DNA of 64,000 nt from an uncultured Oscillospiraceae bacterium (GCA_934464775.1 CAKSKG010000009.1:25499-89498), one strand, 5' to 3'; counted from the first letter of the stretch, positions 1 to 8,057 are shown. Numbers and translations are program-made. Notes: generated from the sequence alone by a model not told the origin.

Positions 1-2
1 GC

Positions 3-1292
3 GCAAAGAACGGCATACTTTTCAAGACCGCAGCCGCACTTGAAGCCGCAGGCAGAATAAATACGGTTGCTCTCGACAAAACGGGAACTATCACTCTCGG
101 CGAGCCAAAGGTGACCGATATTATACCCGACGAGGGTATATCCGCAGACGAGCTTCTCCGAACCGCATATTCCATTGAAATAAAAAGTGAACACCCTCTT
201 GCAAAGGCAGTCGTTGCAGCAGCGGAGGAAAAGGGAATGTCCCCATATGAAGCCGAAAGCTTCTCCGCACTTACGGGAAACGGCGTAACGGCGGATATCG
301 GCGGAAAAACATATATCGGCGGCAGCATGAAGTTCATAGCTTCAAGAATGACCGTCCCCGAAAAGCTTCTTAAAGAAGCCGAGAGACTGTCGGGCGAGGG
401 GAAAACTCCCCTTATGTTCGCAGGAGACGGCAAGCTTCTGGGAATGATAGCCGCAGCCGATGTTATCAAGGAGGACAGCCCTGCCGCAGTACGTGAGCTT
501 CGCAATATGGGCATTCATGTAGTAATGCTCACAGGCGACAATGAGCGCACAGCCGCCGCTATCGGCAGACAGGCAGGCGTTGACGAGGTAATAGCAGGCG
601 TTCTTCCCGACGGAAAGGAAAGCGTTATCAGACGTCTTTCCGAAAACGGACGTGTTGCAATGGTAGGCGACGGAATAAACGATGCCCCCGCTCTTACCCG
701 TGCGGACGTTGGCATAGCCATAGGCGCAGGCACAGATGTTGCCATAGATGCGGCAGATGTTGTGCTTATGAAAAGCACCCTCAGCGACGTTCCCGCAGCT
801 ATCAAGCTGGGACGCTCCGTTCTGCGGAATATCCACGAAAATCTTTTCTGGGCATTTTTCTACAACTGCATAGGCATTCCCCTTGCCGCAGGAGTTTTCA
901 TCAAGCTTCTCGGCTGGCAGCTGAACCCCATGTTCGGAGCAGCGGCAATGAGCCTTTCAAGCTTCTGCGTTGTAATGAATGCTCTCCGTCTGAATTTTGC
1001 AAAAATATATAAGCCCTGCCGCAGAAAAACAAGCGGCGGTGAAATAATTATCAAAGCCGAAAAGGCACAGGAGGAAAATACCATGACAAAAACAATGAAT
1101 ATCGAAGGCATGATGTGCGGTCACTGCGAAGCCACAGTTAAGAAAGCACTTGAAGCTCTGGACGGAGTTCAGTCCGCAGAAGTGAGCCACGAAAATGGCA
1201 CAGCGGTAGTTACCCTTGCTTCCGATGTTTCGGACGATGTTCTGAAAAAGGCAGTCGAGGACAAGGAATATACCGTAAAGTCCATAAGCTGA
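3..1292 (+). CDS. copA: Copper-exporting P1B-type ATPase with C-terminal HMA domain (5' partial)
   Basis: The reading frame enters from the left edge, so the N-terminal membrane part, including the CPC metal site, lies outside the window. Visible: the phosphorylation motif DKTGT (Asp codon at 75-77), the SEHPLA nucleotide-binding motif, the hinge GDGINDAPAL, then two membrane segments. These carry FYN (TM7) and a MSLSS...NALRL pattern (TM8), which in P1B ATPases points to Cu(I). After a basic linker follows a heavy-metal-associated domain with GMMCGHCE. HMA domains usually sit at the N terminus of this family; here one lies at the C terminus. An in-frame ATG with its own AGGAGG at 1083 may also yield the HMA domain alone (separate entry). 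Family assignment is secure. Whether more HMA domains exist upstream cannot be seen. Confidence 0.93.
   Translation, partial: AKNGILFKTAAALEAAGRINTVALDKTGTITLGEPKVTDIIPDEGISADELLRTAYSIEIKSEHPLAKAVVAAAEEKGMSPYEAESFSALTGNGVTADIGGKTYIGGSMKFIASRMTVPEKLLKEAERLSGEGKTPLMFAGDGKLLGMIAAADVIKEDSPAAVRELRNMGIHVVMLTGDNERTAAAIGRQAGVDEVIAGVLPDGKESVIRRLSENGRVAMVGDGINDAPALTRADVGIAIGAGTDVAIDAADVVLMKSTLSDVPAAIKLGRSVLRNIHENLFWAFFYNCIGIPLAAGVFIKLLGWQLNPMFGAAAMSLSSFCVVMNALRLNFAKIYKPCRRKTSGGEIIIKAEKAQEENTMTKTMNIEGMMCGHCEATVKKALEALDGVQSAEVSHENGTAVVTLASDVSDDVLKKAVEDKEYTVKSIS
1083..1292 (+). CDS. Possible internal start giving a free CopZ-like copper chaperone
   Basis: Inside the copA frame, ATG 1083 is preceded by AGGAGG with about 7 nt spacing. 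Starting there gives exactly one HMA domain of 69 residues (GMMCGHCE near residue 10), the size of a stand-alone CopZ chaperone. The boundary falls in the hydrophilic linker after the last membrane helix. What is seen: the signal and its position. What is inferred: that ribosomes use it. E. coli copA is known to release its N-terminal metal-binding domain as a separate product by programmed frameshifting, so dual products from one copA gene have a precedent. It could equally be a recent fusion of copA and copZ that kept the old start signal. Confidence 0.45.
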   Translation: MTKTMNIEGMMCGHCEATVKKALEALDGVQSAEVSHENGTAVVTLASDVSDDVLKKAVEDKEYTVKSIS

Positions 1293-1310
1293 ATAATATA
1301 ATCAATATAA

Positions 1311-1351
1311 CGAAAAAAATCGCCCGACAGACAGCCGAGCGATTTTTTGTT
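1311..1351. terminator. Bidirectional terminator between copA and the GH3 gene
   Basis: AAAAATCGC and GCGATTTTTT flank a short loop, with A and T runs on both sides. It can end both converging transcripts. Confidence 0.75.
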
Positions 1352-1364
1352 TTATGAAAACCCG

Positions 1365-3380
1365 TTATTCCGCAGTGAGCTTATAGTCTCCGCAGACATA
1401 TCCGTTTCCGTTTTCATCGTATAAATAAAGATTCTCAAAGGGAATGTCGATGACGATATCTGCTTCCGCTCCCGCAGGAATATCCTTTATCCTCTTAAAG
1501 CCGCAGAGCGTGCGGTTCGGCACAGCATCGGGAAGCTCCGAACTGAAATATATCTGTACAACTTCATCGGCAGCATATTTCCCGAGATTTTTCACCTTTA
1601 CCGATACATGAACTCCAGCTTCGTCCTCGGTTTTTGACGTAATCGTCTTTTCCGTCTCCGAATAGGAAAGTCCGTATCCGAAAGGATATATGATATCTGC
1701 GCTGTCCGCATAGCGGTACGTTCTGCCTTTCATGGAATAATCGGTGAAATCGGGCAGCTTCGCATCGTTTCTGTAAAATGTGACGGGCAGCTTTCCCGAC
1801 GGGGATTTTCCGAAAAGTATCTCTGCCGCAGCCGTTCCGCCGCATTCCCCCGGATACCATGCATACAAATATGCGTCAACGCCCTCCGTGTCAATGTCCA
1901 GCGCACTTCCCGCAGCGCATATAATAATTATCGGCTTGCCCACAGCCTTGATCTTTTCAAGGAGTATCCTCTGACTTTCGGGCAGCAGCAGATCGGGCTT
2001 GTCCCCCGACGCATATGCATTTCCCGCATCGCCCTCTTCGCCCTCAAGAGTTTCGTCAAGACCGAGACAAAGTATAACCGCATCGGCATTTTCGGCGCAT
2101 TCAACCGCTTCGGAAAGCCTGTCGCCTGCCATTGCCAGCCCCTCTGTCCTGTCCTTGAACAAATGACAGCCCTCGGAATAATATATGCGGCAGTCGGGAG
2201 CAAGGTCCTCTATTCCCTCAAGGAATGTCACATATCGGGAAGACGTGCCGTGATAATTTCCGATAAGCGCACTGCGGCTGTCCGCATTTGGACCGATCAC
2301 CGCAAGGCTCTTTATCTTATTCCTGTCCAGCGGAAGAATGCCGTTGTTTTTCAGCAGCACCATCGACTTTTCCGCCGCTTCAAGAGCAAGCTTTCTGTGC
2401 TCGGGACAGTCGTTCACTGAATAAGGGATATCATCAAGCTCGGTCTTGTCAAACATTCCCAGCAGGCACTGTACCGTCAGCAGATTTTCAACGGCTTCGG
2501 TTATCCTCTCCTCGGTAACAAGCCCCTCATTGTATGCCTGAAGCACATTTACAAAGGTGCAGCCGCAGTTCACATCACAGCCGTTGTTAAGCGCCATTGC
2601 CGCCGATTCTATGGCATTGTCCGTTATCCTGTGATGCATATGGAAATCCTGCACCGCCCAGCAGTCGGACACAAAATATCCCTTGAAGCCCCACTTGTTC
2701 CGCAGGATATCATTCAGCGTTTCACTTCCGCAGGCAGGCTCGCCGTTCACCCTGTTGTATGCACCCATAAAGCCCAGCACGCCCTCATCAGAAAGCGCAC
2801 GGAACGCACGGAGATAAGTTTCGTTCATGTCCTTTTTGCTGACCCTTGCATCAAATTCATGGCGCAGAGCTTCGGGACCGCTGTGGACGGCAAAATGCTT
2901 TGCGCAGGCAGCGGCGGTATAATATCCGTCGGAAGTTTTCTTCTGAATGCCTCTCACAAAGGCACGTCCCGTTTCGGCGGTGAGGCAGGGATCCTCGCCG
3001 TAAGTCTCATGACCTCTTCCCCAGCGGGGATCGCGGAAAATATTCACATTGGGGGACCAGAGTGTAAGTCCCTTGTAAATGTCATGGTCGCCGTGACGGA
3101 CGGCGGCATTGTATTTCGCGCGTGTTTCAAGAGCAATGACCCGGGCGATTTTTTCTGTAAGCTCGGTATCGAACATTGCGGCAATGCCTATCGCCTGGGG
3201 AAATACGGTGGCAGTGCCTGCCCTTGCGCAGCCGTGAAGTCCCTCGTTCCACCAGTTGTATGCAGGTATGCCCAGCCTTCCGACGGCAGGCGAATCATAG
3301 CGCAGCCTGCTGCATTTTTCTTCAAGGGTCATTTTTTCCGCAAGCTCGGACGCCTTTTTTCTTGCTTCGGTATAATTCAT
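1365..3380 (-). CDS. GH3 family beta-glycosidase, probably beta-xylosidase/glucosidase
   Basis: A 671-residue protein without signal peptide, so it should act in the cytoplasm on imported oligosaccharides. The N-terminal TIM barrel carries NWWNEGLHG, LWSPNVNIFRDPRWGRG and ETYGEDP, then KHF and the nucleophile region VSDCWAVQDF (Asp of SDC). The alpha/beta sandwich follows (VLLKNNGILPL, AVIGPNA), then a C-terminal fibronectin-III-like domain ending near NGYVCGDYKL. The layout and motifs resemble the xylosidase/arabinosidase branch of GH3; exact specificity cannot be read. The start is ATG 3380, with GGAGC ahead of it; a longer frame reaching 3440 has no ribosome binding site. It stands alone between a terminator and a 174-bp foldback repeat. 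Confidence 0.9.
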   Translation of the reverse strand: MNYTEARKKASELAEKMTLEEKCSRLRYDSPAVGRLGIPAYNWWNEGLHGCARAGTATVFPQAIGIAAMFDTELTEKIARVIALETRAKYNAAVRHGDHDIYKGLTLWSPNVNIFRDPRWGRGHETYGEDPCLTAETGRAFVRGIQKKTSDGYYTAAACAKHFAVHSGPEALRHEFDARVSKKDMNETYLRAFRALSDEGVLGFMGAYNRVNGEPACGSETLNDILRNKWGFKGYFVSDCWAVQDFHMHHRITDNAIESAAMALNNGCDVNCGCTFVNVLQAYNEGLVTEERITEAVENLLTVQCLLGMFDKTELDDIPYSVNDCPEHRKLALEAAEKSMVLLKNNGILPLDRNKIKSLAVIGPNADSRSALIGNYHGTSSRYVTFLEGIEDLAPDCRIYYSEGCHLFKDRTEGLAMAGDRLSEAVECAENADAVILCLGLDETLEGEEGDAGNAYASGDKPDLLLPESQRILLEKIKAVGKPIIIICAAGSALDIDTEGVDAYLYAWYPGECGGTAAAEILFGKSPSGKLPVTFYRNDAKLPDFTDYSMKGRTYRYADSADIIYPFGYGLSYSETEKTITSKTEDEAGVHVSVKVKNLGKYAADEVVQIYFSSELPDAVPNRTLCGFKRIKDIPAGAEADIVIDIPFENLYLYDENGNGYVCGDYKLTAE

Positions 3381-3420
3381 AATAAGCTCCTTTCGGCAAA
3401 AATATTGTATGATTAAGTAA

Positions 3421-3594
3421 AGGTCGCCTCTAAAAACCATAGTGCCTCAGATGCGCAGTCAGATTTTTCGTCAGATTGTATAGAAATTTCGCAAGCATAC
3501 TGCCGTATGTCAAGAAATTTATGTGCAAGATGACGGAAAATCTGCAAGCAGATGAGGTACTAAGGCTTTAGCCGGTGGTTTTTAGAGGTGACCT
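3421..3594. repeat. 174-bp foldback (MITE-like) repeat, family A, copy 1
   Basis: The ends are inverted repeats of 19 bp (AGGTCGCCTCTAAAAACCA and TGGTTTTTAGAGGTGACCT, one mismatch). The interior is also an imperfect palindrome, so the whole unit folds into one long hairpin. A second copy in opposite orientation begins at 63832 and runs off the window. Over the shared length the two differ at a single internal base that I can find. There is no coding capacity. It lies between the GH3 start and the panT promoter. Confidence 0.85.
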
Positions 3595-3674
3595 AAAGTA
3601 TATCCTTTTGCATAAAGTGTAACATATATAAAAGTATAATTCAAGCTATAATAAAAAAATATCATAAAAACAAC

Positions 3675-3703
3675 TTGAAAAAACGGATATATTATGATAT
3701 GAT
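3675..3703 (+). promoter_or_regulatory. Candidate promoter of panT-coaX
   Basis: TTGAAA, 17 nt, TATGAT, about 70 nt before the panT start. Several overlapping TATNAT boxes make the exact -10 uncertain. Confidence 0.4.
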
Positions 3704-3772
3704 ATAATATGTATTGTATCTCGTATTGTATTGTATCCCGAAAGGGAATGATAACAAGGAGGAAAATTTAAT

Positions 3773-4399
3773 ATGAAAAAACTTACGACGAAAAGCCTTG
3801 TGCTTATGGGAGTATTCACAGCCCTGCTGCTTATATTCTCACTGACCCCACTGGGAACTATCCCAATAGGTCCGCTGTCGATATCGCTCAACGTTATACC
3901 CGTTGCGCTTGCGGCAGTGACACTCGGCCCCGCAGGCGGAGCAGCCGCAGGAGCGATATTCGGCATAATGAGCTTTCTCCAGTGCTTCGGCATCGGCGTA
4001 CCCAGCGGAATGGGTGCGACACTTCTGGCAATAAACCCGTTTCTGGCGTTTATCCAGAGATTTATCCCCAGACTGCTTGACGGATTTCTTGTGGGAGTCA
4101 TCTTCCGTGCCGTCGCAAAGCGTTTCAACGGCTATGCAGCCTGCGCTGCTGCAGGCTTCTGCTCGGCATTCCTGAACACGCTGTTCTTCATGTCATCGCT
4201 CGTACTGCTCTTCGGAAACACAGAGTACATTCAGAAGCTCATGGACGGAAGAAACGTATTTGTATTTATCTGCGCATTTGTCGGCATAAACGCCGTATGC
4301 GAAATGGCAGCCTCAACATTGCTCACAGGCGCCATAGGCTCTGCGCTGATAAAAGCCAAAATGATAAAATTACCCGCAGCAAAGACCGCTGCGGAATAA
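3773..4399 (+). CDS. panT: ECF transporter S component, probably for pantothenate (PanT)
   Basis: A 208-residue integral membrane protein with about six hydrophobic segments and a short cytoplasmic Lys/Ala tail. The N-terminal LVLMGVFTALLLIFS helix and the Gly/Ala-rich loop LGPAGGAAAGAIFGIMSFLQ are typical of ECF S components, which bind a vitamin and dock to a shared EcfAA'T module (not in this window). The pantothenate assignment rests on context: coaX, the next pathway enzyme, starts 21 bp downstream in the same operon. AAGGAGG stands ahead of ATG 3773. The fold class is secure, the substrate is inferred. Confidence 0.82.
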   Translation: MKKLTTKSLVLMGVFTALLLIFSLTPLGTIPIGPLSISLNVIPVALAAVTLGPAGGAAAGAIFGIMSFLQCFGIGVPSGMGATLLAINPFLAFIQRFIPRLLDGFLVGVIFRAVAKRFNGYAACAAAGFCSAFLNTLFFMSSLVLLFGNTEYIQKLMDGRNVFVFICAFVGINAVCEMAASTLLTGAIGSALIKAKMIKLPAAKTAAE

Positions 4400-4420
4400 A
4401 TATTCGCAAGAGGAATTTTT

Positions 4421-5185
4421 ATGGTAATTGCAGTTGACATCGGAAACACGAACATAGTCATCGGCTGTTTCAGCAAAGAAAAGGTCGTATTTACGGAGCG
4501 TGTTTCCACGAACCACACAGCCACCGCTCTTGAATACGCAATATCATTCAAGACCGTACTGGAGCTTTACGGCATAACCTCCGCAGACATCAGCGGAGCG
4601 ATAATATCCTCGGTAGTACCGTCAGTCACCCTCACGGTAAAGGAAGCCATACGCAAGATAACGGGAAAGACAGCAATGGTAGTAGGCCCGGGAATAAAAA
4701 CGGGGCTCAGCATCACCATTGACAATCCCGCACAGCTTGGCAGTGATCTTGTAGTAGATGCCGTAGGCGGAATAAACGAATACCCCCTGCCCCTGATAAT
4801 TTTCGACATGGGCACAGCGAACACGGTATCCGTCATTGACGAAGATAAGAACTATCTTGGCGGAATGATAATGCCTGGGCTGAAAGTATCGGTAGACTCG
4901 CTTACCGGAAAGACCTCACAGCTGCCGAAAATAAGTCTTGAGCCGCCGAAGCGTCTCATCGGAAAGAACACGGTAGAATGCATGAAAAGCGGAATACTTT
5001 ACGGCACAGCCGCCCAGATCGACGGCATAATCCACCGCATAAACGAAGACCGCGGCTGCGTCCACACTGTCATTGCGACAGGCGGACTTGCAAGCACAGT
5101 AGTTCCCTTATGCAAAGAGAAGATCATTCTTGACGATGCCCTATTACTCAAAGGGCTAATGGTCATTTACAGCAAAAACATCTGA
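4421..5185 (+). CDS. coaX: Type III pantothenate kinase
   Basis: Phosphorylates pantothenate, the first step of CoA synthesis. The 254-residue protein has the ASKHA-fold phosphate loop IAVDIGNTNIVIG at the N terminus, the FDMGTANTVSVID region in the middle (the usual motif is DxGTAxT), GGMIMPGL and a C-terminal ATGG. Length matches the family. Type III kinases are typically not feedback-inhibited by CoA. It follows panT by 21 bp with AAGAGGA as ribosome binding site and is closed by a strong terminator, so uptake and first phosphorylation form a two-gene operon. Confidence 0.94.
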   Translation: MVIAVDIGNTNIVIGCFSKEKVVFTERVSTNHTATALEYAISFKTVLELYGITSADISGAIISSVVPSVTLTVKEAIRKITGKTAMVVGPGIKTGLSITIDNPAQLGSDLVVDAVGGINEYPLPLIIFDMGTANTVSVIDEDKNYLGGMIMPGLKVSVDSLTGKTSQLPKISLEPPKRLIGKNTVECMKSGILYGTAAQIDGIIHRINEDRGCVHTVIATGGLASTVVPLCKEKIILDDALLLKGLMVIYSKNI

Positions 5186-5202
5186 TACAATACTAAGTTT
5201 AT

Positions 5203-5241
5203 ATATCCCCCGATGATTTTATTTCATTGGGGGATTTTTAT
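5203..5241 (+). terminator. Terminator after coaX
   Basis: ATCCCCCGATGA and TCATTGGGGGAT form a stem followed by TTTTTAT. Confidence 0.85.
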
Positions 5242-5350
5242 GTATTTTTTGGGGATTTGTTCTTTTTATGAGACGAGTATAATATTGGTTTTTGATCTCT
5301 TAAATGATGTTTTTCAACTTATTTGTTCTTTATTATAGTAAGCTTGTGTA

Positions 5351-6080
5351 AGTTTATAAAGTTTTGTAGTATGGTTTGCAACCATAGAGAAAGCGGAGGT
5401 TCCGCCTCCGGCGGGCAAAGGGATGAACCACAGGGGGCTAAAAAGAAAACGTGAGCAAAAATCGAGCCGCCCCCTGAGGTTCTCCCTCTGCACTCTCTTT
5501 CCTTACCCCTGCTCGATTTTTGCAAATCCATAACAAAATAATTCTTAGATTTAGTATTGCCGACGGTTCGTAAAACGCTTTCAATTTCCTATTTCAGTCG
5601 TGGCGCTCAACCGTCGGCTATTTGATAAAGGGAATAATTTCAAGTCATTCGTTATTGTTGTTATTCTCAATCTTAAATTTTTCCGACGGGTCGCTTACTT
5701 CTTGCAGGTTACAAGTAGCCGTTCCTATCTATCACTAAGCGACCCGACGTGTAAATTGAAGTAGAAAAAAGAAAAGCTGTTATCTTCGCTAAAAACGTTT
5801 GAAAATATCAGCTTTTACGTCGGTTGAGCGCATCATGGAAAATAGTTAAATATAAGCGTTGCATGAACCGTTACTATAATAAATCTAAAGAATGAGCAAT
5901 AGCTGGATTTGCAAAAATCGAGGCGGAGGTGAGGATGGGTAAGGAATGAGAGTGCAGAGGGAAAACCTAAGGGTAAGGAGAGGGGGGCGCCTCGATTTTT
6001 GTGCAGGATTTTATTCAGCCCCCCTCTCCTTCGCCCTTTGGTGTTCCCTTTGCTAAACTTGAAGTTGATTTGATACACAT
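5351..6080. repeat. Large two-arm foldback element, copy 1 (730 bp)
   Basis: The intergenic space between coaX and gltA holds no credible gene. It holds the first of five copies of a large structured element. Left arm: 5426-5438 (AACCACAGGGGGC) pairs with 5469-5481, and 5455-5466 (GCAAAAATCGAG) pairs with 5512-5523; the interleaved order makes an H-type pseudoknot. Right arm: 5912-5925 pairs with 5988-6001, and 5975-5988 pairs with 6018-6031, a second H-type pseudoknot. The pseudoknot loops 5478-5508 and 5937-5967 are complementary at 29 of 31 positions. Between the arms are CCGACGGGTCGCTTA/TAAGCGACCCGACG, an AAAAGCTG/CAGCTTTT hairpin and long-range pairs such as GCGCTCAACCG/CGGTTGAGCGC. AT-rich tails with GTAAGCTT motifs flank it. 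Confidence 0.9.
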
Positions 6081-6250
6081 TTCAATATAATAAAAGTAAG
6101 CTTTTAAGTAAAAAATTTCAAGAAGGAAGATAGCTACACATTTCTAAAAGTAAAAGTAAGCTTTTAAATAACAGCATAATATTGAAGGTAGAATAAACAA
6201 CTATTTCAAAAATAAATTCAAGCTTTAAAATAACATCAAAGCCAAATAAG
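6081..6250. repeat. AT-rich degenerate tandem tail of element copy 1
   Basis: Two to three diverged units of about 60-66 bp, each beginning near AAAAGTAAGCTTTTAA and containing a CTTGAAGG...AACAACTA-like stretch. The same tail follows copies 2, 3 and 5 (about 10884-11050, 16680-16775 and 42130-42300). Related inverted units precede the elements (GTAAGCTTGTGTTAGTTTATAAAG). Confidence 0.6.
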
Positions 6251-6406
6251 GCAGCAAGTAACACCCCCTATTTTTTAAATATCTGTAAAAATACCGTGAA
6301 AATAAAGATAATTTGTTAAAACCGTTAAATCCGATTGAGAATGTGCATTTTCCGCACATTTTATTGTGTATTTCCCCGAATATCATTCCTGCGCACAACT
6401 GTCCTC

Positions 6407-6435
6407 TTGACACGGAGCAATTTTACTGGTAAAAT
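6407..6435 (+). promoter_or_regulatory. Promoter of the citrate synthase gene
   Basis: TTGACA, 17 nt, TAAAAT. It implies a 5' leader of about 200 nt before the start codon, in which I recognise no known riboswitch class. Confidence 0.7.
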
Positions 6436-6640
6436 AGATTACAGTGACTTGTCGGAATGATAATCCTGCATAATGTGCTGAAATCGTTTTTGCTGCTTTT
6501 TCGGACAAAGCAAGGCTTTTGCGGTCGTTTTCACCGCTTTCAGGCCTCAGGGAGCTTTCGCCCCGATTCCTGCGGCAATGCAATTTCCTGCGGCAATTAT
6601 TCATTATCCGTGCGGCACCTTGGGAAAGGAATGGTTAATT

Positions 6641-7987
6641 GTGAGCGAGATCAATATGGACGCACTTTATTCCGCTTTCAGTGAGAATAATGTTATAGAT
6701 CCCAAATATTTTGATAAGTATAACGTAAAAAGAGGTCTGCGTAACCCCGACGGAACAGGTGTTATGGCAGGCGTTACAAATATATGCAACGTTCACGGCT
6801 ATGTTGTGAATGAGGGCGAAAAACAGCCTTGCGAGGGTGAACTTATTTTCAGAGGCTATAATATCCGTGACCTTATCGGCAGAGCTGTTGCCGAGGATCG
6901 CTTCGGCTATGAGGAGATCGTTTATCTTCTGCTGACAGGTAAGCTCCCAAATAAGTCCCAGCTGGACGAATTTACTCTGCTTCTGGGCGAGAACCGTGCT
7001 CTTCCCGATTACTTCTTTGAGGATATGATCCTGAAAGCACCCTCCCGTGATATCATGAATAAGCTGGGACGCTCTACTCTGGCTCTCTATTCCTATGACG
7101 ATAACCCCGAGGAGAAAACTCCTAAGCATGAGATAGATACCGCTATTTCCCTTATCGCAAAAATGCCAGTTATAATGGTGTCCGCTTATCAGGTAAAAAG
7201 AAGATACTATTACGGCGAATCTATGATAATGCACCCACTGATCGCAGGTGAATCCGCTGCGGAAAGCATTCTTTCCACACTCCGCCCCGACAGAAAATAT
7301 ACCCGTGATGAAGCAAAGCTCCTTGACCTTATGCTTATGCTCCATGCAGAACACGGCGGCGGTAATAACTCTACCTTTACAACACGTGTGCTTACATCTT
7401 CGGGAACAGATCCCTATTCCACATATTCCGCAGCTATCGGCTCCCTTAAAGGTCCCCGTCACGGCGGCGCCAACCATAAGGTCATCGAGATGCAGGAATG
7501 CGTCAAGGCGAACGTTTCCAACTGGGAGGACGAGTCCGAGGTTGCAGACTTCCTCCGCAAGATACTCCGCAAGGAAGCTGGCGACGGAAGCGGTCTTATC
7601 TACGGTATGGGACACGCCGTATATACCCTCTCCGACCCCAGAGCCGTTATCTTAAAGGAATATGCACGCTCAATGGCTGAAAATACTCCCTTTGAAAAGG
7701 AATTTCATCTGCTTCAGTCTATTGAAAAGCTCACTCCCGCACTGTTTGCCGAGATCAAGGGCGACAGCAAGGTAATGTGCGCAAATATTGATATGTACAG
7801 CGGATTTGTTTATAAGATGCTGGGTATCCCCGAGGATCTTTTCACACCTCTGTTTGCCGTTTCAAGAATGGCAGGCTGGTGCGCTCACCGCTTTGAGGAG
7901 ATCTGCACAGGCAAGAGAATAATCCGTCCCGCATATAAGTCCATTCTTAAAGAAAAGGAATATACTCCCCTCGATATGAGAGATTGA
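6641..7987 (+). CDS. gltA: Citrate synthase
   Basis: Condenses oxaloacetate and acetyl-CoA to citrate; in an anaerobe this mainly feeds 2-oxoglutarate and glutamate. About 448 residues. Motifs: LMLMLHAEHGGGNNSTFTTR (first active-site His region), GSLKGPRHGGANHKV, GMGHAVYTLSDPRA (second His) and NIDMYSGF (catalytic Asp). The N terminus holds the conserved ICNVHGYVV...GELIFRGYNIRDL region. I chose GTG 6641, because AAAGGA stands 10 nt ahead; ATG 6656 lacks a binding site, and an upstream ATG at 6578 is not preceded by one. Single gene with its own promoter and terminator. Confidence 0.93.
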   Translation: MSEINMDALYSAFSENNVIDPKYFDKYNVKRGLRNPDGTGVMAGVTNICNVHGYVVNEGEKQPCEGELIFRGYNIRDLIGRAVAEDRFGYEEIVYLLLTGKLPNKSQLDEFTLLLGENRALPDYFFEDMILKAPSRDIMNKLGRSTLALYSYDDNPEEKTPKHEIDTAISLIAKMPVIMVSAYQVKRRYYYGESMIMHPLIAGESAAESILSTLRPDRKYTRDEAKLLDLMLMLHAEHGGGNNSTFTTRVLTSSGTDPYSTYSAAIGSLKGPRHGGANHKVIEMQECVKANVSNWEDESEVADFLRKILRKEAGDGSGLIYGMGHAVYTLSDPRAVILKEYARSMAENTPFEKEFHLLQSIEKLTPALFAEIKGDSKVMCANIDMYSGFVYKMLGIPEDLFTPLFAVSRMAGWCAHRFEEICTGKRIIRPAYKSILKEKEYTPLDMRD

Positions 7988-8005
7988 TAATACTTAATAA
8001 AAATC

Positions 8006-8046
8006 AAACAGCCGATACATCTTTTCCGATGTATCGGCTGTTTTGT
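8006..8046. terminator. Bidirectional terminator between gltA and the GH5 gene
   Basis: A perfect 14-bp stem ACAGCCGATACATC/GATGTATCGGCTGT with A and T runs on either side. Confidence 0.88.
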
Positions 8047-8057
8047 TACGCTTTCAA

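Noticed and set aside
2631..3416. 261-codon plus-strand frame opposite the GH3 gene
   Set aside because: It lies wholly antisense to a clear GH3 gene, has no family match or ribosome binding site.
5319..5531. Open frame on the minus strand across the left arm of the large element, nearly identical in copies 1 and 2
   Set aside because: The frame is broken in copies 3-5 by paired insertions that keep the stem, not the codons. No ribosome binding site is seen.
5833..6078. Open frame on the minus strand across the right arm, present in four copies (also at 10699, 16384, 41864)
   Set aside because: It starts with GTG or other weak starts without ribosome binding site, its ends differ between copies, and changes follow base pairing. 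It is best seen as a by-product of conserved structured DNA.
6635..7615. 326-codon minus-strand frame opposite citrate synthase
   Set aside because: Antisense shadow of a gene with biased codons; the product is not recognisable.
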